NCBI GenBank assembly: GCA_009782555.1
Contig: WRIV01000014.1
Coordinates: 1 to 63,259 of the forward strand
Source: Treponema sp.
GTDB taxonomy: Bacteria; Spirochaetota; Spirochaetia; Treponematales; Breznakiellaceae
Reading direction: 5' to 3'
DNA: 63,259 bases
This document shows, piece by piece, positions 10,991-18,775 of the stretch (the first letter of the stretch is position 1; every line of letters begins with the position of its first letter). Below the pieces are notes generated by a model, which saw only the letters and a list, made by a program, of their open reading frames with translations, was not told where the DNA came from and did no database searches. The position numbers and the translations under genes are program-made.

Positions 10991-11291
10991 TGTCCCTTTC
11001 CCTTTTGGGAAACCATCCTTTTTCGACCCGTTTCCGCTGCGTGAAAAGCTCGCCAATCGACCAAAAGGACGAGCAGGCAAAGACACCGCATGCTGTCGAG
11101 GCAATGGTATTATGCAGCAACAGTGCTGCAACACTTCCTCCGATTCCCAAAAGCAGGAAGAAGGGCCAGCATTTTACCCCGAAATAATATTCTCCCTTGA
11201 TCACCAGGGGGTGGAAAAGACCGATGACGAGGAATGTAATCAACCCGATAATGATACCCGTCAGATTGTATGCTTCTATAATTTTCATCAT
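10974..11291 (-). CDS. Small membrane protein, DUF4491-like
   Basis: About 105 residues. Seen: three predicted hydrophobic helices (about 8-30, 40-62, 63-82) with the pattern GLFHPLVIKGEYYFG, then a basic C-terminus (TQRKRVEKGWFPKRERD). I recognise it as resembling the DUF4491 family, which has no known function. Two ATGs stand in tandem at the start; a TATAAT lies about 12 nt upstream on the minus strand. Its 3' end overlaps the YbaN-like gene. Confidence 0.72.
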   Translation of the reverse strand: MMKIIEAYNLTGIIIGLITFLVIGLFHPLVIKGEYYFGVKCWPFFLLLGIGGSVAALLLHNTIASTACGVFACSSFWSIGELFTQRKRVEKGWFPKRERDNENFR

Positions 11292-11322
11292 TATTATTAA
11301 TTATACAAAAAAACAAAAATAT

Positions 11323-11337
11323 ACAATACCGTATTGT
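11323..11337. promoter_or_regulatory. 15-bp palindrome between chorismate mutase and DUF4491 genes
   Basis: ACAATAC-C-GTATTGT, perfect 7-bp arms around one base, four bases after the chorismate mutase stop and just upstream of a TATAAT (-10) that serves the DUF4491/YbaN pair. It could be an operator overlapping the -35 region. It has no T-run, so it is not a convincing terminator. Confidence 0.4.
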
Positions 11338-11340
11338 TAG

Positions 11341-11610
11341 TTAATTATCGCTGGCCTGCATATTCTGATAATTGCTGCTCACCTCAAACAAAGCCAAAAA
11401 CAGCGGCCTGACATATTCTTCCAATTCCGGACGTGCCTTTTTGCATAATCTATGGAGAATTTTCTGTTCCCGTTTCCGGTCTTTAACCGGAAGTCCCTGC
11501 TCTTTTTTGCATTCCCCGATATTTTTGGCGATTTCCATACGCCGTTCAAACAAACTCAGCAGTTTGTCGTCGATGTCGTCTACTTCTTGCCGCAATTCGT
11601 CAATATTCAT
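11341..11610 (-). CDS. aroQ: Chorismate mutase, AroQ class
   Basis: Rearranges chorismate to prephenate on the way to Phe/Tyr; cytoplasmic helical dimer. Seen: 89 residues beginning NIDELRQEVDDIDDKLLSL. Active-site positions of the AroQ fold can be assigned: R7, R24, K35, R47, E48 and Q82, with the usual PVKDRKRE segment. It is a free-standing domain with no prephenate dehydrogenase or dehydratase attached. Its start overlaps the stop of the upstream membrane-protein gene by 4 nt, so it belongs to the Nfu-NusG II-Gx operon. Confidence 0.87.
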   Translation of the reverse strand: MNIDELRQEVDDIDDKLLSLFERRMEIAKNIGECKKEQGLPVKDRKREQKILHRLCKKARPELEEYVRPLFLALFEVSSNYQNMQASDN

Positions 11611-12761
11611 TGGCTCCTCCTAATTTCCCCGGAACACCCGCTGGCCTCGCACAAAAGTTTGTCCAGTTTTTTCAGAAGCCTTGCTTTTCCTTTTCCCCTG
11701 TTCTTTTCCTTGGGTTTAAAAGCATCAGCTTCAAAAATTTTATTCATCCGTTCCAAAATGCGGAAACTTTCCTGCAATAAAGACCCCGCCTTTCCCGGCA
11801 GCGGCGGAATGGAATCCAGAGCCAGCCGGGAAAACATGATCAGTCCTTCCATGGTTACCGCTCTCTGAAGACCCCGCATAAGACTCCCGCCGGCAATGAC
11901 AAAAGGACCGGCCTGAAAAAGAATTTTTCCAAAGGGCGGAAAAAGATTGCAGGCGGTTATCATCATCATGCTGACAACCGTGAAAACCGGCCGGGTGTTT
12001 TTTCCCGCCTTCAGTGCCAGAATCCAAAAAAACAAAAACAGGGCGGTGCGAATTTGGAGGTATGGAACAACCAGAAAAAGAACTGCCAAAAACACCAGGG
12101 CCATGGTCCAAAAAGAAATCATCCGGGATGGTGCATCTACAGCAGCTTGTGATCCGCCTGTTTCTGCTATGCCGGGGGCAGAACTGTATTCCCGCCTAAA
12201 ACGGATCCATTGCGATTGAGCAGAAAAGGCTTCGGCAAAAAAACCCAAAAAGCCGCCGCTGAGAATTCCCATTGCAAGAAAGGGCGGCACCAGGTAGCGG
12301 GCCCCTTCGCCAAACAGAAAAAACCGGGCCAGAAAAAGCTGAGCGGCATTTGACACAAAAGCCCCTGCAATACCGGTCCCAACCAGGCTGATCCGGCAGT
12401 GCCGCCGGAGCAAAAACATAAAAGCAGCGGATACCGCTGTCCCTGCCAGAGAAAACAACGCCACATAGGAAAAAAGCGTCCCCGTAATCAGGCCTTGTCC
12501 CAGAATTTTGATCAGCGCCAAAAGAAAAAATCTTTTTGAAGAAAAAATATCCATGGCGATTAACAGGGGAAGATTTGCCAGGCCTATTCGCATAAAGGGC
12601 AAGGGCTTGGGAATAAGATGATCCAAGGCGGAAAGAAAAAAGCAGAACGCGCTCAGCAGGGCAAGGTCTTTGTTAACGAACCCGGTGGATTCGGCGGGTC
12701 TGCTAAATCCTTCGAATCCTCCATGCCCGGTGTTACCAGACTGCGGCGTCAACTTCTGCAT
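11607..12761 (-). CDS. Gx transporter-family membrane protein with extra C-terminal membrane half
   Basis: 384 residues, polytopic. Seen: residues about 33-185 match the Gx-transporter/HepS_I pattern (ALDHLIPKPLPFMRIGLANLP, several helices), which resembles the substrate-binding S component of ECF-type importers. Residues about 210-345 form a second hydrophobic block with LMRGLQRAVTMEGLIMFSRL, reminiscent of the T-component core; the C-terminal 40 residues are basic. Inference: an S-like and a T-like part may be joined. It overlaps the NusG II gene upstream by 29 nt, a pairing common in anaerobes. Substrate unknown. The start could lie slightly downstream of 12761. Confidence 0.7.
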   Translation of the reverse strand: MQKLTPQSGNTGHGGFEGFSRPAESTGFVNKDLALLSAFCFFLSALDHLIPKPLPFMRIGLANLPLLIAMDIFSSKRFFLLALIKILGQGLITGTLFSYVALFSLAGTAVSAAFMFLLRRHCRISLVGTGIAGAFVSNAAQLFLARFFLFGEGARYLVPPFLAMGILSGGFLGFFAEAFSAQSQWIRFRREYSSAPGIAETGGSQAAVDAPSRMISFWTMALVFLAVLFLVVPYLQIRTALFLFFWILALKAGKNTRPVFTVVSMMMITACNLFPPFGKILFQAGPFVIAGGSLMRGLQRAVTMEGLIMFSRLALDSIPPLPGKAGSLLQESFRILERMNKIFEADAFKPKEKNRGKGKARLLKKLDKLLCEASGCSGEIRRSQ

Positions 12762-13125
12762 ATTCTATTTTTCCGCCGGCAGCTTCTAACCGCACAAAGA
12801 CAGCATTGGGAAGACAGGCTATCCATTGACCCCTGCGATGAACAGCACCGGAGGCAACACAGGTTTGGTTGGCGCAGGGGGAGGAAATCACCCTGGCCTC
12901 TTTATCTTTTAATTCAACAACCGTTTGTCCCAGCGGACCGCTAATTACCACTTGAGCAGTTTGATCAACCGGGTAGACCCAGTTTTCTCCTTTCCCCTGG
13001 ATAATAAACTGTACGGCGGGCCCGCTTTTTCCGTAAATGCTAACAGTGCAGAAAACGGTGATCGTCACCGCCAAGAGAAAAACAACAACATCCAGCAAGC
13101 GCAGGCTGCGCAAAAAACTAGACAC
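12733..13125 (-). CDS. NusG domain II-containing membrane-anchored protein
   Basis: 130 residues from a GTG at 13125 that overlaps the Nfu stop. Seen: one N-terminal transmembrane helix (about 12-32), then an extracytoplasmic domain with the NusG_II pattern: ARVISSPCANQTCVASGAV (two Cys, C84/C89 region) and RRGQWIACLPNAVFVRLE. Such proteins are found next to Gx-family membrane proteins; their role is not established. The paired cysteines suggest a disulphide or metal/cofactor site, which is inference. Confidence 0.78.
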   Translation of the reverse strand: MSSFLRSLRLLDVVVFLLAVTITVFCTVSIYGKSGPAVQFIIQGKGENWVYPVDQTAQVVISGPLGQTVVELKDKEARVISSPCANQTCVASGAVHRRGQWIACLPNAVFVRLEAAGGKIEYAEVDAAVW

Positions 13126-13342
13126 CCACTACGGCGGTAACTTCGGGAATTTCTTTTTTAAGATAGTTCTCTATGCCGTTTTTCAGCGTCATGGCAGCCA
13201 TGGGACAAGAACCGCAGGCGCCGGTAAGCTTTACCGATACTTTTCCGTCCTCGCCGACGGAAACAAATTCAACATCCCCGCCATCAGCCTGAAGGGAGGG
13301 TCGGACATTGTCAAGGGCGATCTTTACTTTCTCTTCAAGCAT
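13118..13342 (-). CDS. NifU C-terminal-like (Nfu) iron-sulfur carrier
   Basis: Scaffold or carrier for Fe-S clusters. Seen: 74 residues, a single Nfu domain beginning LEEKVKIALDNVRPSLQADGGDVEFV with the cluster-binding CxxC in GACGSCPMAAMTLKNGIE. Start ATG at 13342 with a strong AAGGAG 6 nt upstream and its own promoter. It is the first gene of the run Nfu-NusG II-Gx protein-chorismate mutase. Confidence 0.92.
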   Translation of the reverse strand: MLEEKVKIALDNVRPSLQADGGDVEFVSVGEDGKVSVKLTGACGSCPMAAMTLKNGIENYLKKEIPEVTAVVGV

Positions 13343-13360
13343 GGTTCACTCCTTATAACA

Positions 13361-13389
13361 AGTATATCAAATTTTCAGGGAAAAAACAA
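13361..13389 (-). promoter_or_regulatory. Promoter of the Nfu operon
   Basis: Minus strand TTGTTT (13389-13384), 17 nt, TATACT (13366-13361), 18 nt before the Nfu ATG. The same two hexamers with the same spacing occur at 30739-30767 on the plus strand. A small ATGCC/GGCAT hairpin ahead of the T-run overlapping the -35 box may serve as a weak terminator for dapA. Confidence 0.65.
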
Positions 13390-13402
13390 TGCCGGGCATG
13401 AG

Positions 13403-14290
13403 TTATCCCTCCAGCGTTTTCCGCAGAATTTGTTCACTGCTCTCAGACAGCGGTCCCAGGGGAAGCCGAACCGGCCCGGCGGGAAGCCCCGCCCAATTCA
13501 TGGCCGTCTTTATTGGAGCCGGGTTGGTTTCGACAAAGGCATTTCTCATCAGGGAAAAAAGATCAAAATGAAGTCTCCGCCCTTCCTCAAAATTGCCGGA
13601 AAGGCATGCGCTGACCAGGGATTTTATTTTTTCGGGAACAAGATTCGAGATAACCGAAACAAGGCCGTCTCCGCCCAGGGCAAGAAGGGGAAGGGTAAAA
13701 GCATCATCCCCGGAAAGTACATAAAAAGGATTGGAAGAATTTTTCCGGGGCAGGGCAATGCGGTCAATCACTTCCATCATCTGGATAATGTCTCCGGAGG
13801 CTTCCTTGACTCCAACGATTCCCGAAATGGCGGCAATCTTTTCCATCAGCGGCGTAGGGATGTTCCGCCCGGTCCGGCCTGCAATGTTGTACACGATGAT
13901 GGGCAGCCCCGCAGCGGCGGCGATCTCGAAGTGCTTTAACAATCCCGAATCGTTAGGCTTGTTATAGTAGGGAGTTACCACCAGAGCCGCATCGGCTCCC
14001 AAATCTCTGGCTCGTTTTACATACCCTTCCATATGCTTTGTAGAGTTGGACCCCGCTCCGATGATAAGCGGCACCCGGCCGGCATTTTCTTCCACCGCAG
14101 TTTTGATAAGTTTTTCCTCTTCGCAATCGTCCAGGGTCGGAGTTTCTCCGGTAGTACCAAGGGGTACAAGACCGTCAATCCCTTTTTCAATCTGAAGGCT
14201 GATAAGTCTTCGGTATCCGTCGTAGTCCACATCCCCGTTTTCCTTCATTGGGGTGATAAGCGCCGTATAGGCTCCTTTAAATTCTTTCAT
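13403..14290 (-). CDS. dapA: 4-hydroxy-tetrahydrodipicolinate synthase
   Basis: Condenses pyruvate with aspartate semialdehyde, the committed step to diaminopimelate and lysine. Seen: 295 residues, usual length; GTTGETPTL active-site loop, VTPYYNKP with the catalytic Tyr, VYNIAGRTG, and the Schiff-base lysine in GVKEASGD. It starts 1 nt after the dapB stop and is third in the lysC-dapB-dapA cluster. Confidence 0.97.
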   Translation of the reverse strand: MKEFKGAYTALITPMKENGDVDYDGYRRLISLQIEKGIDGLVPLGTTGETPTLDDCEEEKLIKTAVEENAGRVPLIIGAGSNSTKHMEGYVKRARDLGADAALVVTPYYNKPNDSGLLKHFEIAAAAGLPIIVYNIAGRTGRNIPTPLMEKIAAISGIVGVKEASGDIIQMMEVIDRIALPRKNSSNPFYVLSGDDAFTLPLLALGGDGLVSVISNLVPEKIKSLVSACLSGNFEEGRRLHFDLFSLMRNAFVETNPAPIKTAMNWAGLPAGPVRLPLGPLSESSEQILRKTLEG

Positions 14291-14291
14291 G

Positions 14292-15083
14292 TCATACCTC
14301 TTTTGGCAGCAAATCTTTTAAAACATCGTCCATGGTAAAAATTCCCCGGCGCTTTTCTCCCTCAAAACCGGCAAGCCACTCTGCGGCAACCATTGCGCCG
14401 GAAGCAAAACCTTCCCGGTTCCTGGCAGTATGGGTAATTTCTATGGTGTCTGCGGGAGAATCAAAAAAAAGCGAATGGATGCCAGGCACTGATCCATGGC
14501 GCAGACTGGCAAAGTGTACCGTGTCTCCGCTTACGGCGTCATTAGAAACATCCCACAATACCTTGGTTTTGCGTTTCACCGCCGCCAGAACCCGCTCCAT
14601 TAAGGCTTTCGCCGTCCCTGATGGGCTGTCCAATTTTTTTCGATGATGAATTTCCAGACCCCCCAGATCGTATTCGGCAAAGGGATCTGCCAGCCGTGCC
14701 GCATAGACGGCCATGCGGAAAAAAAGGTTTACCCCCAGGGAAAAATTCGAAGACCACAGCAGTGCTGTTCCGGCTCTTTCCACTGCGGCAGAAACATCCG
14801 CCAGCTTTTTATACCAGCCGGTGGTACCGCAAACCAAGGGCTTCCTCAGGGCAGCGGCAGCTAGAATGTTATCCGGTGCTGTTTCAGGCCGGGTGAATTC
14901 AATAAACAGATCGGGATCACCAGCTTCCGCTGCTGTTGGAGGAATGGACCGGAGCTTAACAGCGCCGGGGATCACATCGGAAGAAAAGGGATCTATGACA
15001 CCGGTAATTGTATGGCCCCGATCCAGAGCGGCGGTCTCTATCATCTTTCCCATTTTTCCATAGCCAATTAACGCTATTTTCAT
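14292..15083 (-). CDS. dapB: 4-hydroxy-tetrahydrodipicolinate reductase
   Basis: NAD(P)H-dependent reductase following DapA. Seen: 263 residues; N-terminal nucleotide-binding motif IGYGKMGKMIE, CGTTGW, SSNFSLGVN, and the catalytic segment EIHHRKKLDSPSGTA. Start overlaps the lysC stop by 4 nt (ATGA), indicating coupling. Together with lysC and dapA it supplies diaminopimelate; the later dap genes are not in the window. Confidence 0.97.
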   Translation of the reverse strand: MKIALIGYGKMGKMIETAALDRGHTITGVIDPFSSDVIPGAVKLRSIPPTAAEAGDPDLFIEFTRPETAPDNILAAAALRKPLVCGTTGWYKKLADVSAAVERAGTALLWSSNFSLGVNLFFRMAVYAARLADPFAEYDLGGLEIHHRKKLDSPSGTAKALMERVLAAVKRKTKVLWDVSNDAVSGDTVHFASLRHGSVPGIHSLFFDSPADTIEITHTARNREGFASGAMVAAEWLAGFEGEKRRGIFTMDDVLKDLLPKEV

Positions 15084-16477
15084 GTTTTCCTTTTTGCTGA
15101 AACCGGTTTTCCAGCCTTGGTCTTTTTTGCCGGTGGTTTTTTTTCTCCGGAAAAGAAAAACCGGTGCAGTTCTTTTACAATGGAATTCGCTTCTTTATCG
15201 TTAACGATAAAACTGATATTTACCTTGCTTGCTCCCTGAGAAATCATTTGAACTTGAACCTTCAACTTCCTGCAGATACCAAAAGTTTCGTGAAGGATCT
15301 CCGAAGAGCGGCAGACATCGCCGATGATCGTTACAATAGCTTTGCCGGTTTTGACTTCCACGGCGGCGTATCCGGAAAGCTCCCGGCATACCGTGGAAAG
15401 ATCCCGATCTGCGTCCAGGGTAAGGGATACTGATACTTCGCTGGTGGCGATCATGTCGATGGAGATGCCGTTTTTGGCAAATTCGGCAAAGACCCGCGCC
15501 AAAAAACCGCTTTGGCCAAGCATACGGGTAGAAACAATGTCTACCAGGGTAACATTTTTTTTGCTGGTGATTGCCCTGCAAAGCGGGGTATCCTTAACAG
15601 GTCCCGGTTCGATTCGGGTACCGGAAGCTGCGGGGTTAAAAGAATTTTTTACCAGCACGGGGATTCCGGTTTTTATGCAGGGTTGCATGGCCTGGGGATG
15701 GAGTACCTGGGCGCCGAAGTAGGCCAGTTCCGCCGCTTCATCATAACTTACTAGTTCCACCGGTCTGGCATTCTCTACCAGGCGGGGATCAGCACTCAGA
15801 ATGCCGTCCACATCTTTCCATACCTGAACTTCTTCGGCTTTCAGGGCGGCGGCGATTACCGTAGCGGAAAGATCCGAACCGCCCCGCCCCAGGGTGGTGA
15901 TATTTCCGTTTTCATCCTTAGCGATAAACCCGGTAATCACCGGAAGAACCCCTTCGGCGGTAAGGGCGCGAAGGTACGAAGCAATGCGGATATAGCTTTC
16001 GCTGCGAAGCTCCGCCTGACCGAAGGCTGAATCGGAAATAAACCCTGCATCCCATGCGTCCAACGCCCGGGCGTTAATCTTTTTACTGCGAAAGTATGCT
16101 GCGGCGATGCGCACCGAAAGCCGTTCGCCAAAGGATACCAGGTAGTCCCTGGTTCTGCCCGTCAATTCCTTGGTCAGGGAAATTCCTGTCAGGAGGCTCC
16201 CCAGTTCCCAAAAGAGGTTTTTTATTTCTTTTTGCAAGGAGACCCCCAGGGACAGATCCTCGATTGTTTTTAGGTGAAGTTCTTCTATTTTTTCGATGGA
16301 CACAAAACCTTTTTTCAGCGCCGTGCCGGCGGATTCCAAAAGATAATCTGTCGTGTCCCCCATGGCGGAAAGCACCAAAACAGGCTTGCGCTTAATCCGG
16401 CCTTTGACGATTTCCATCATGTTGACAATACGCCCGGCATCGGCCAGCGAACTGCCTCCAAATTTCATGACAATCAT
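15080..16477 (-). CDS. lysC: Aspartate kinase
   Basis: Phosphorylates aspartate, the first step of the aspartate-family pathway. Seen: 465 residues; N-terminal kinase motif MKFGGSSLAD, GRGGSDLSAT for ATP/Asp binding, LHPQAM, and two C-terminal ACT domains (VTLVDIVSTRML and KAIVTIIGDV segments) typical of lysine-feedback-controlled enzymes. The last 20 residues are unusually basic (PPAKKTKAGKPVSAKRKT), an extension absent from most aspartate kinases. It is first in lysC-dapB-dapA; a GGGGGT lies just upstream of the tandem start region. No lysine riboswitch is seen in the 72-bp upstream gap. Confidence 0.96.
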   Translation of the reverse strand: MIVMKFGGSSLADAGRIVNMMEIVKGRIKRKPVLVLSAMGDTTDYLLESAGTALKKGFVSIEKIEELHLKTIEDLSLGVSLQKEIKNLFWELGSLLTGISLTKELTGRTRDYLVSFGERLSVRIAAAYFRSKKINARALDAWDAGFISDSAFGQAELRSESYIRIASYLRALTAEGVLPVITGFIAKDENGNITTLGRGGSDLSATVIAAALKAEEVQVWKDVDGILSADPRLVENARPVELVSYDEAAELAYFGAQVLHPQAMQPCIKTGIPVLVKNSFNPAASGTRIEPGPVKDTPLCRAITSKKNVTLVDIVSTRMLGQSGFLARVFAEFAKNGISIDMIATSEVSVSLTLDADRDLSTVCRELSGYAAVEVKTGKAIVTIIGDVCRSSEILHETFGICRKLKVQVQMISQGASKVNISFIVNDKEANSIVKELHRFFFSGEKKPPAKKTKAGKPVSAKRKT

Positions 16478-16549
16478 ACACCCCCCTGGCAGCGAAGCGA
16501 AATAATCTCCCCTTTAAATTTTAACAGAGATTTAAATTTTTCTCAATTA

Positions 16550-17386
16550 TTAGCCGCCTAGGGACCACGCTCCGTCGGCATAGATATAGGTTCCGCTTTG
16601 CCTTCCCTGGGAATTGTAGTAGGTATCAAAACTGTCGTCGGTGGAAAAGAGAAGCTGATTATGGGTATCGTAGTAGTTCACCCGTTTGGCAAAACTGTTG
16701 TTCTTTGGCTTGTTATTAAAGGCTCTCTGCCCTACTTCTTCAACTCCTCCGGGGATGGTAACACGGTTGAGCTCGTTATTGTAAAAGGCGCCGTCGCCGA
16801 TCTTTGCCACACCATCGCCAATGGCCAGCACGGTAATCCGGTTTCCCGCAAAGGCTCCTTCTCCTATGGCATTTACCGCGGCAGGTATGGCGATTTCTGT
16901 CAGGCGGTTGCCGAAAAAGGCATAATCTTCGATGGCGGTCACCGAACCGGGCAGTTCCACGGTGCGGAGCTGATTAATCTGAAAACAGCCCCGGGGGATA
17001 ACCGTTATTCCCCTGCCTATGGTAAGCCTGGTTAATTTGTTGTATGCAAAAGCTCCCAGTCCCAGGGAAGTAACATTGTCGCCAATAACCAGTTCTGAAA
17101 GTTCATTCAGGGCAAAGGCCCCCTTACCGATAACGGTAACCGTATCCGGAATGGTAACACTGGAGATCTCCCGTTTTGCAAAGGCATAATCCGCGATGGC
17201 TGTAATGGGCATACCGTTAATCTCTGCAGGAATTACCACTTCTTTTACAAAGCCCCTGCATTTGATGATGGTTAGCCTGCCGTTATTTTCTTCCACCGTA
17301 ATGGAAAGCCCCGCCGTAGACTGGGAAAAGCCTTTCAGAGACAAAATAAAAGAAATCATTAGAAAGAAAGTTCGTTTCTTTTTCAT
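16550..17386 (-). CDS. Secreted BspA-type leucine-rich repeat protein
   Basis: 278 residues. Seen: signal peptide (KKKRTFFLMISFILSLKGFSQ), then about eight LRR_5 repeats of 23 residues with the pattern TAIADYAFA...ITIPDTVTVIGKGAFA, from about residue 55 to 225, and a C-terminal segment rich in Tyr/Asn (NYYDTHNQLLFS, YYNSQGRQSGTY). Known: BspA-like LRR proteins are surface or secreted and often bind host or partner proteins in oral and gut bacteria. The ligand here is unknown. Confidence 0.85.
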   Translation of the reverse strand: MKKKRTFFLMISFILSLKGFSQSTAGLSITVEENNGRLTIIKCRGFVKEVVIPAEINGMPITAIADYAFAKREISSVTIPDTVTVIGKGAFALNELSELVIGDNVTSLGLGAFAYNKLTRLTIGRGITVIPRGCFQINQLRTVELPGSVTAIEDYAFFGNRLTEIAIPAAVNAIGEGAFAGNRITVLAIGDGVAKIGDGAFYNNELNRVTIPGGVEEVGQRAFNNKPKNNSFAKRVNYYDTHNQLLFSTDDSFDTYYNSQGRQSGTYIYADGAWSLGG

Positions 17387-17391
17387 ATTAT

Positions 17392-17468
17392 GATAATATA
17401 ATTATCGCACTGAAGCCCTTTTCAGTAAAGGGATTTTACTATAACCCAGGGTGTATACTTTTGTATAC
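17392..17468. promoter_or_regulatory. Divergent control region with two palindromes and a hairpin
   Basis: Between the LRR gene (minus) and the cyclic-nucleotide-binding regulator (plus). Seen: GATAAT-ATA-ATTATC (17392-17406), hairpin CCCTTT-5 nt-AAAGGG followed by ATTTT (17416-17437), and GTATAC-TTTT-GTATAC (17453-17468). Candidate operators for the adjacent CRP-type regulator; no experimental or consensus support. Confidence 0.4.
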
Positions 17469-17498
17469 GGCACAGAGAGCAATATTAAGGAAGATACC

Positions 17499-18731
17499 AT
17501 GGAAAACCTATTGCAGCTTAGCACTGCCCATTTCACGAAGGGCGGTTATATTATCATTGAAGGTGAGCAGAATGCCGACTGTTTTTACATCGTTAAACAG
17601 GGACAAGTGGGGGTTTTCAAAGAAGCGGAGGTAACAGAAGAGAAAGACAAGACACTTGGTCCCGGGGACTACTTTGGCGTTATTTCTACTATGTCATCTC
17701 ACAGTCATATCGAAACCGCCATGGCCCTGACAGATGTGGACCTAATTATGGTTCACCGGGAACAGTACGGATTGTTTATCAGAAAACATACCCAGGCGGC
17801 CATGAAAATAATTACCCAGTTTTCCAAACAACTCAGATATTTAAACGAAACCCTGGCGGGGATTGCCTTAAAGAAAACTACCGAGACCGGCGGCCTGGAT
17901 CATCTTTTTGAGGCCGCAGAATATTATCTGTGTCAAAAGCAGTATGATAAGGCTCGATACATTTATACCCGCTTTCTTAAGCATTGCCCCAGGGGAAAAC
18001 TGGCAGACATCGTCAAAGGGCGGATAGAAAAACTTAATTCCTATGTTACGGAAGTGGTCAATGAAACGGAATTCAGCCCCGATGATGTTAACAGGGTTTA
18101 CCCTGCGGAATCCATGTTTTTTATCGAAGGGGAACCGGGGAACGAGCTTTTTGTCATCCAAAAAGGGTCGGTAAAGATTACAAAAGTCGCCAATGAAAAT
18201 GAGATACTTTTGGCGGTACTAAAAACCGGGGATATATTCGGGGAGATGGCGCTGCTGGAAAACAAACCCAGGGCCGCCACCGCAGTGGCATACGAAGAGT
18301 GTAAAGTGATGGTAGTAAGCCGGACCAACTTTGAACAGATGATTCAAACACAGACACAGCTCATTTCTAAAGTTACCTCTTATCTTGCAGACAGAATCTG
18401 GCTTATTTACAAACAACTGGCCAATACCCTTATCACAAACCCCGTGGGCCGGATGTACGATTCCCTGCTCATTCAACTGGAAAAAAACCGCGTTCTCCTG
18501 GAAAGCCCGAATCCTTATACCTTTAGTTTTGGTCAATGGGAACTGGTTAATATGGTTGGGCTCCCCAGAGGAGAAGCTGGTCCGGTTTTAAGGGATCTGT
18601 TAAAAAATACAAAAATCCAGGTAATTGATAACAAAATTCATACCTCCTCGGTACAGGAAATAGTCAGACAAACCGAATACTACCGGAAAATGGACAGAAT
18701 AGGAAAACCTCGTCCACAGGGAAAGTCTTGA
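17499..18731 (+). CDS. CRP/FNR-type regulator with two cyclic-nucleotide-binding domains
   Basis: 410 residues from the ATG at 17499 (GGAAG 5 nt before it; an upstream in-frame start is less likely). Seen: first cNMP-binding domain about 8-115, in which the phosphate-binding cassette is degenerate (YFGVISTMSSHSH); a helical, TPR-like stretch about 130-175 (YYLCQKQYDKARYIYTRFL); second cNMP domain about 190-310 with a canonical cassette FGEMALLENKPRAATAV; then a CRP-like winged-helix region (QWELVNMVGLPRGEAGPVLRDLLKN). Inference: domain two binds cAMP or a relative, domain one has become structural. Targets unknown; palindromes in its own upstream region suggest autoregulation. Confidence 0.78.
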   Translation: MENLLQLSTAHFTKGGYIIIEGEQNADCFYIVKQGQVGVFKEAEVTEEKDKTLGPGDYFGVISTMSSHSHIETAMALTDVDLIMVHREQYGLFIRKHTQAAMKIITQFSKQLRYLNETLAGIALKKTTETGGLDHLFEAAEYYLCQKQYDKARYIYTRFLKHCPRGKLADIVKGRIEKLNSYVTEVVNETEFSPDDVNRVYPAESMFFIEGEPGNELFVIQKGSVKITKVANENEILLAVLKTGDIFGEMALLENKPRAATAVAYEECKVMVVSRTNFEQMIQTQTQLISKVTSYLADRIWLIYKQLANTLITNPVGRMYDSLLIQLEKNRVLLESPNPYTFSFGQWELVNMVGLPRGEAGPVLRDLLKNTKIQVIDNKIHTSSVQEIVRQTEYYRKMDRIGKPRPQGKS

Positions 18732-18746
18732 TTTGCTGTATAACTT

Positions 18747-18775
18747 CCGCTGTTCTTTGTACAGCGGCTTTTTTA
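18747..18775 (+). terminator. Intrinsic terminator after the cNMP-binding regulator
   Basis: CCGCTGT (18747-18753), 7-nt loop, ACAGCGG (18761-18767), then C and six T. The T-run overlaps the stop codon of the convergent symporter gene. Confidence 0.85.
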
